A stretch of 64,000 bases of DNA from an uncultured Eubacteriales bacterium (GTDB taxonomy: Bacteria; Bacillota; Clostridia; Oscillospirales; Butyricicoccaceae): contig CAKRRK010000001.1 in NCBI GenBank assembly GCA_934395135.1, positions 1 through 64,000 on the forward strand, written 5' to 3'. This document shows positions 61,722 to 64,000 of this stretch, piece after piece. Both the position numbers and the translations under genes were made by a program. The notes beneath the pieces are model-generated. The model was not told the DNA's origin and ran no database searches. It saw only the letters and a list, made by a program, of their open reading frames with translations. The first letter of the stretch is position 1, and the number at the start of each line of letters is the position of its first letter.

Positions 61722-63703
61722 ACAATCTTTCCTCCTTCTATGGTCTTTTTAAATTCCTGTTCTGTGATAACCGGGATAGAAAACTCCCGCGCCCTTTGCA
61801 GTTTGGAGCCTGCTGCCTCTCCCGCAAGCACGCAGCTGGTCTTCCTGGATACGGTGCCTGCCGTCTTGCCGCCGAGGCTTTCGATCCGTTCCGCCGCTTC
61901 CTTTCTGGTAAACTCTGTCAGCGTGCCGGTAAGCACAAACGTCATCCCCGCAAACAAATCGCCTTTTTTTCTCAAGCTGCTTTGGAAATTCACACCGGCG
62001 CGCCGCAGGGTTTCGACAAGATGTCTGGTTCCCTTCGTCTCCCGCCAGCGGACAATATTTTCCGCCGTGACCGGACCAATGTCCGGGGTGGCGGTCAGCG
62101 CCGGAAGTTCCGCCTTCAACAACTCATCCAGGCTGCCGAACTGCTGCGCCAGCGCCTTGGCGGCCTTCTGCCCCACCTGCGGGATGCCAAGGGCAAATAT
62201 TAAACGAGATACATCGTTTCCTTTGGACTTTTCTATATTGTTTATCAAATTCTCCGCGGATTTCTTCCCCATCCGTTCCAGATGTTCCAACTCTTCCGCC
62301 TTCAGACGATACAGATCTCCGGCGGAGGCAATCAGTTTTTGCTCCAGCAGCATCGCGATAATCGCCTGCCCGCAGCCTTCAATATCCATAGCATCCCGGG
62401 AAACAAAGTGGAGAATGTTGCGCAGAAGCTGGGCGGGACATTCGCTGTTGACGCATCGCACCGCCGCTTCCTCCGGGTCGTCAAAGACCGGTGCGCCGCA
62501 CACCGGGCAATATTCCGGCATTTGGTACGGTTGTGCAGCTGACGGACGCTTTTCAGGATTCACCCCCACAATTTCCGGGATAATATCCCCCGCTTTTCGA
62601 ACATATACGGTGTCTCCCACGCGAACATCCTTTTCCTTGATAAAGTCGCGGTTGTGCAGCGTAGCGCGGCTAACGGTGGAACCTGCGAGACGCACCGGCT
62701 CCAGCACCGCATTGGGTGTGAGCACACCGGTCCTTCCCACCTGTACGGCAATGTCCTTTAACACAGTTTCCCGGATTTCCGGCGGATATTTATAGGCTGC
62801 CGCCCACCGGGGGAATTTAGCCGTACTTCCCAGCGTCTCACGCCGGGTAAAATCATCAATTTTTACCACTGCGCCGTCAATCTCAAACGGCAATTCTCCC
62901 CGCCGCTCTCCCATAGCGCAGATTTCCTCCCATATGTCGGACGCCTTGGTAAACGTCCGGTAGGAGGGGCTGACCGGAAACCCCAGCTTTTTCAAATAGT
63001 CCAGAGACTGCGTATGGGTGCGTTGGGGCAGTTCCTCGCTGTTCTGAATATTAAAACAAAAAATCGAGAGTTTTCGTGCCCGGGTCACGTCGCTGTCCAG
63101 CTGCCGCAGGGAACCCGCCGCCGCATTTCGTGGATTGGCAAACAGTGGCTGCTCCAACAGCTCCCGCTGGGCGTTCAGTTCTTCAAACACTGCTTTTCTC
63201 ATATATACTTCTCCCCGGACAATCAGCCGCGGCGGGGCATCTTTGAGCAGTTTGGGGATGTCGCCGATGGTTTTTAAGTTTTCTGTAATGTCTTCGCCGG
63301 TCGTCCCATCTCCCCGGGTCGCGCCGCGGACAAAAACACCTTCCAAATATTCCAGGCAAACGGACAAGCCGTCGATTTTATATTCCACCGCATACCGGGC
63401 ATTTCCATCGTTTGTTCTGTCAAGAAACTCCTGCAATTCCTCATAGGAAAACACATCCTGCAGGCTTTCCATAGGATAGGAATGGACCACCGGATGGAAT
63501 TTTTCCGATGCGCTGCCGCCGACGCGGCGGGTGGGGGAATCTTCCGTTTTGTATGCCGGATACTGCTCTTCCAGGGTTTCCAGCCGGCGGAGCAGCATAT
63601 CGTATTCATAATCGGAAATTTCCGGCGCGTCTTCGTCGTAATATTTTTTGCTGTGATATAAAATTGTCTCTCGAAGCTGCAATATCGTGTCTTTGATCTC
63701 CAT
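61712..63703 (-). CDS. ligA: NAD-dependent DNA ligase
   Basis: Seals nicks at replication and repair using NAD. 663 residues: N-terminal Ia domain (YHSKKYYDEDAPEISDYEYD), adenylation lysine in VEYKIDGLSVCLEY, OB fold, four-Cys zinc finger (CPVCG ... CVNSECPAQ), helix-hairpin-helix repeats, and a C-terminal BRCT domain (GMTFVLTGTLTEFTRKEA, SCVLAGEAAGSKL). ATG 63703 with AGGAGTAGACCG upstream; a longer frame to 63769 has no support. Upstream of gatCAB in one operon. Confidence 0.97.
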   Translation of the reverse strand: MEIKDTILQLRETILYHSKKYYDEDAPEISDYEYDMLLRRLETLEEQYPAYKTEDSPTRRVGGSASEKFHPVVHSYPMESLQDVFSYEELQEFLDRTNDGNARYAVEYKIDGLSVCLEYLEGVFVRGATRGDGTTGEDITENLKTIGDIPKLLKDAPPRLIVRGEVYMRKAVFEELNAQRELLEQPLFANPRNAAAGSLRQLDSDVTRARKLSIFCFNIQNSEELPQRTHTQSLDYLKKLGFPVSPSYRTFTKASDIWEEICAMGERRGELPFEIDGAVVKIDDFTRRETLGSTAKFPRWAAAYKYPPEIRETVLKDIAVQVGRTGVLTPNAVLEPVRLAGSTVSRATLHNRDFIKEKDVRVGDTVYVRKAGDIIPEIVGVNPEKRPSAAQPYQMPEYCPVCGAPVFDDPEEAAVRCVNSECPAQLLRNILHFVSRDAMDIEGCGQAIIAMLLEQKLIASAGDLYRLKAEELEHLERMGKKSAENLINNIEKSKGNDVSRLIFALGIPQVGQKAAKALAQQFGSLDELLKAELPALTATPDIGPVTAENIVRWRETKGTRHLVETLRRAGVNFQSSLRKKGDLFAGMTFVLTGTLTEFTRKEAAERIESLGGKTAGTVSRKTSCVLAGEAAGSKLQRAREFSIPVITEQEFKKTIEGGKIVWQ

Positions 63704-63765
63704 CGGTCTACTCCTATGAAAACTATACAAATTATTATACCAAATTTCTCTATGTAGGGAAAGTG

Positions 63766-64000
63766 TCAATTTTCCTTATAATCATTAATTTTTCCCAGCA
63801 AATTTTCACGAGTATCCTCAATATAAGTATACGATTCCGGCACTGTGCCAATGAGAATGGTATCTGTCACGGGAAACGAACTTTCCACATTCAGAGTATA
63901 GCTTCCGAAATGCTGCATCACCGTAACGTTCACTTCCATCTCCAAGATAATATTATGCCGCGTTTGATTGATCCCCGCACTGGTAAAAGAGCTTGCAAAT
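63766..64000 (-). CDS. yunB: Sporulation protein YunB, C-terminal part (5' end outside window)
   Basis: The last 78 codons of a leftward gene, cut by the window edge. It reads FTSAGINQTRHNIILEMEV, then SFPVTDTILIGTVPESY. The GINQTxH block and the late ..VGxVPxxY match the YunB family, mother-cell sporulation proteins under SigE in B. subtilis. 62 bases before ligA, same direction. Confidence 0.8.
   Translation of the reverse strand, partial: FASSFTSAGINQTRHNIILEMEVNVTVMQHFGSYTLNVESSFPVTDTILIGTVPESYTYIEDTRENLLGKINDYKEN

Noticed and set aside
60987..62795. Open frame of about 600 codons on the plus strand
   Set aside because: Antisense to gatA, gatC and ligA, all confidently identified; His/Arg/Ser-rich with no family features.

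Overview
This window looks like chromosomal DNA of an endospore-forming, low-to-mid GC member of the Clostridia, probably close to the Oscillospiraceae/Ruminococcaceae. The reasons are Firmicute-type housekeeping operons with strong AGGAGG ribosome binding sites, a sporulation sigma factor SigG, a SpoIVFA/SpoIVFB-type pair, the end of a YunB gene, HPr kinase, GatCAB and RarA. The taxonomic placement is inference from gene content. By eye the base composition is a little above 50% GC except for one clearly AT-richer island.

Layout. Positions 1-8.2 kb: PHP phosphoesterase (cut by the window edge) and hprK; rpmB; an XRE-type membrane regulator; then a leftward block yceD-rpmF and DUF512-der-plsY-gpsA (ribosome assembly and phospholipid start). 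8.5-19.4 kb: an inositol-dehydrogenase-like oxidoreductase, two small unknown genes, a LacI-type regulator with an RluA-type pseudouridine synthase, the complete potABCD polyamine importer, sigG, and a ribokinase. 19.5-31 kb: sbcC-sbcD, rarA and glyA leftward, nth, an NCS2 purine permease, coaX, yfcE, and a three-gene cassette of unknown function. 31-38.2 kb: rsmA, a patatin-like hydrolase, an ECF sigma/putative anti-sigma pair, the isoprenoid genes ispD-ispF with a thioesterase, and the M50/M23 sporulation pair. 38.3-47.7 kb: tRNA-Arg(CCG), a second XRE membrane regulator, a MATE transporter, a LOG-family hydrolase, putP, a frameshifted MBL-fold gene, pepF and a flavodoxin-like gene. 47.7-50.0 kb: an AT-richer island with a decayed serine-recombinase C-terminus and an S-layer-homology protein whose frame stays open for 99 codons past an in-frame TAA. 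50.2-56.8 kb: the whole phosphate system pstSCAB-phoU-phoP-phoR, preceded by two PhoP-box-like repeats. 56.9-64 kb: ldh, then leftward yunB (partial)-ligA-gatC-gatA-gatB-queT.

Most genes have ordinary housekeeping roles. The observations most worth following are: a PstS whose two half-domains are in the reverse of the usual order (circular permutation); the SLH protein with an in-frame stop between two copies of an unrecognised domain; the relic island around it; a SpoIVFA-position protein with a complete M23 zinc site beside a SpoIVFB too short for a CBS domain; a frameshift in the MBL gene; a SigF-like promoter just upstream of sigG; and the unknown cassette at 29.9-31.1 kb. No CRISPR array, intact insertion sequence, phage or riboswitch was seen. 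Transmembrane, domain and family statements come from reading the translated sequence and remembered family motifs; no database search was possible.
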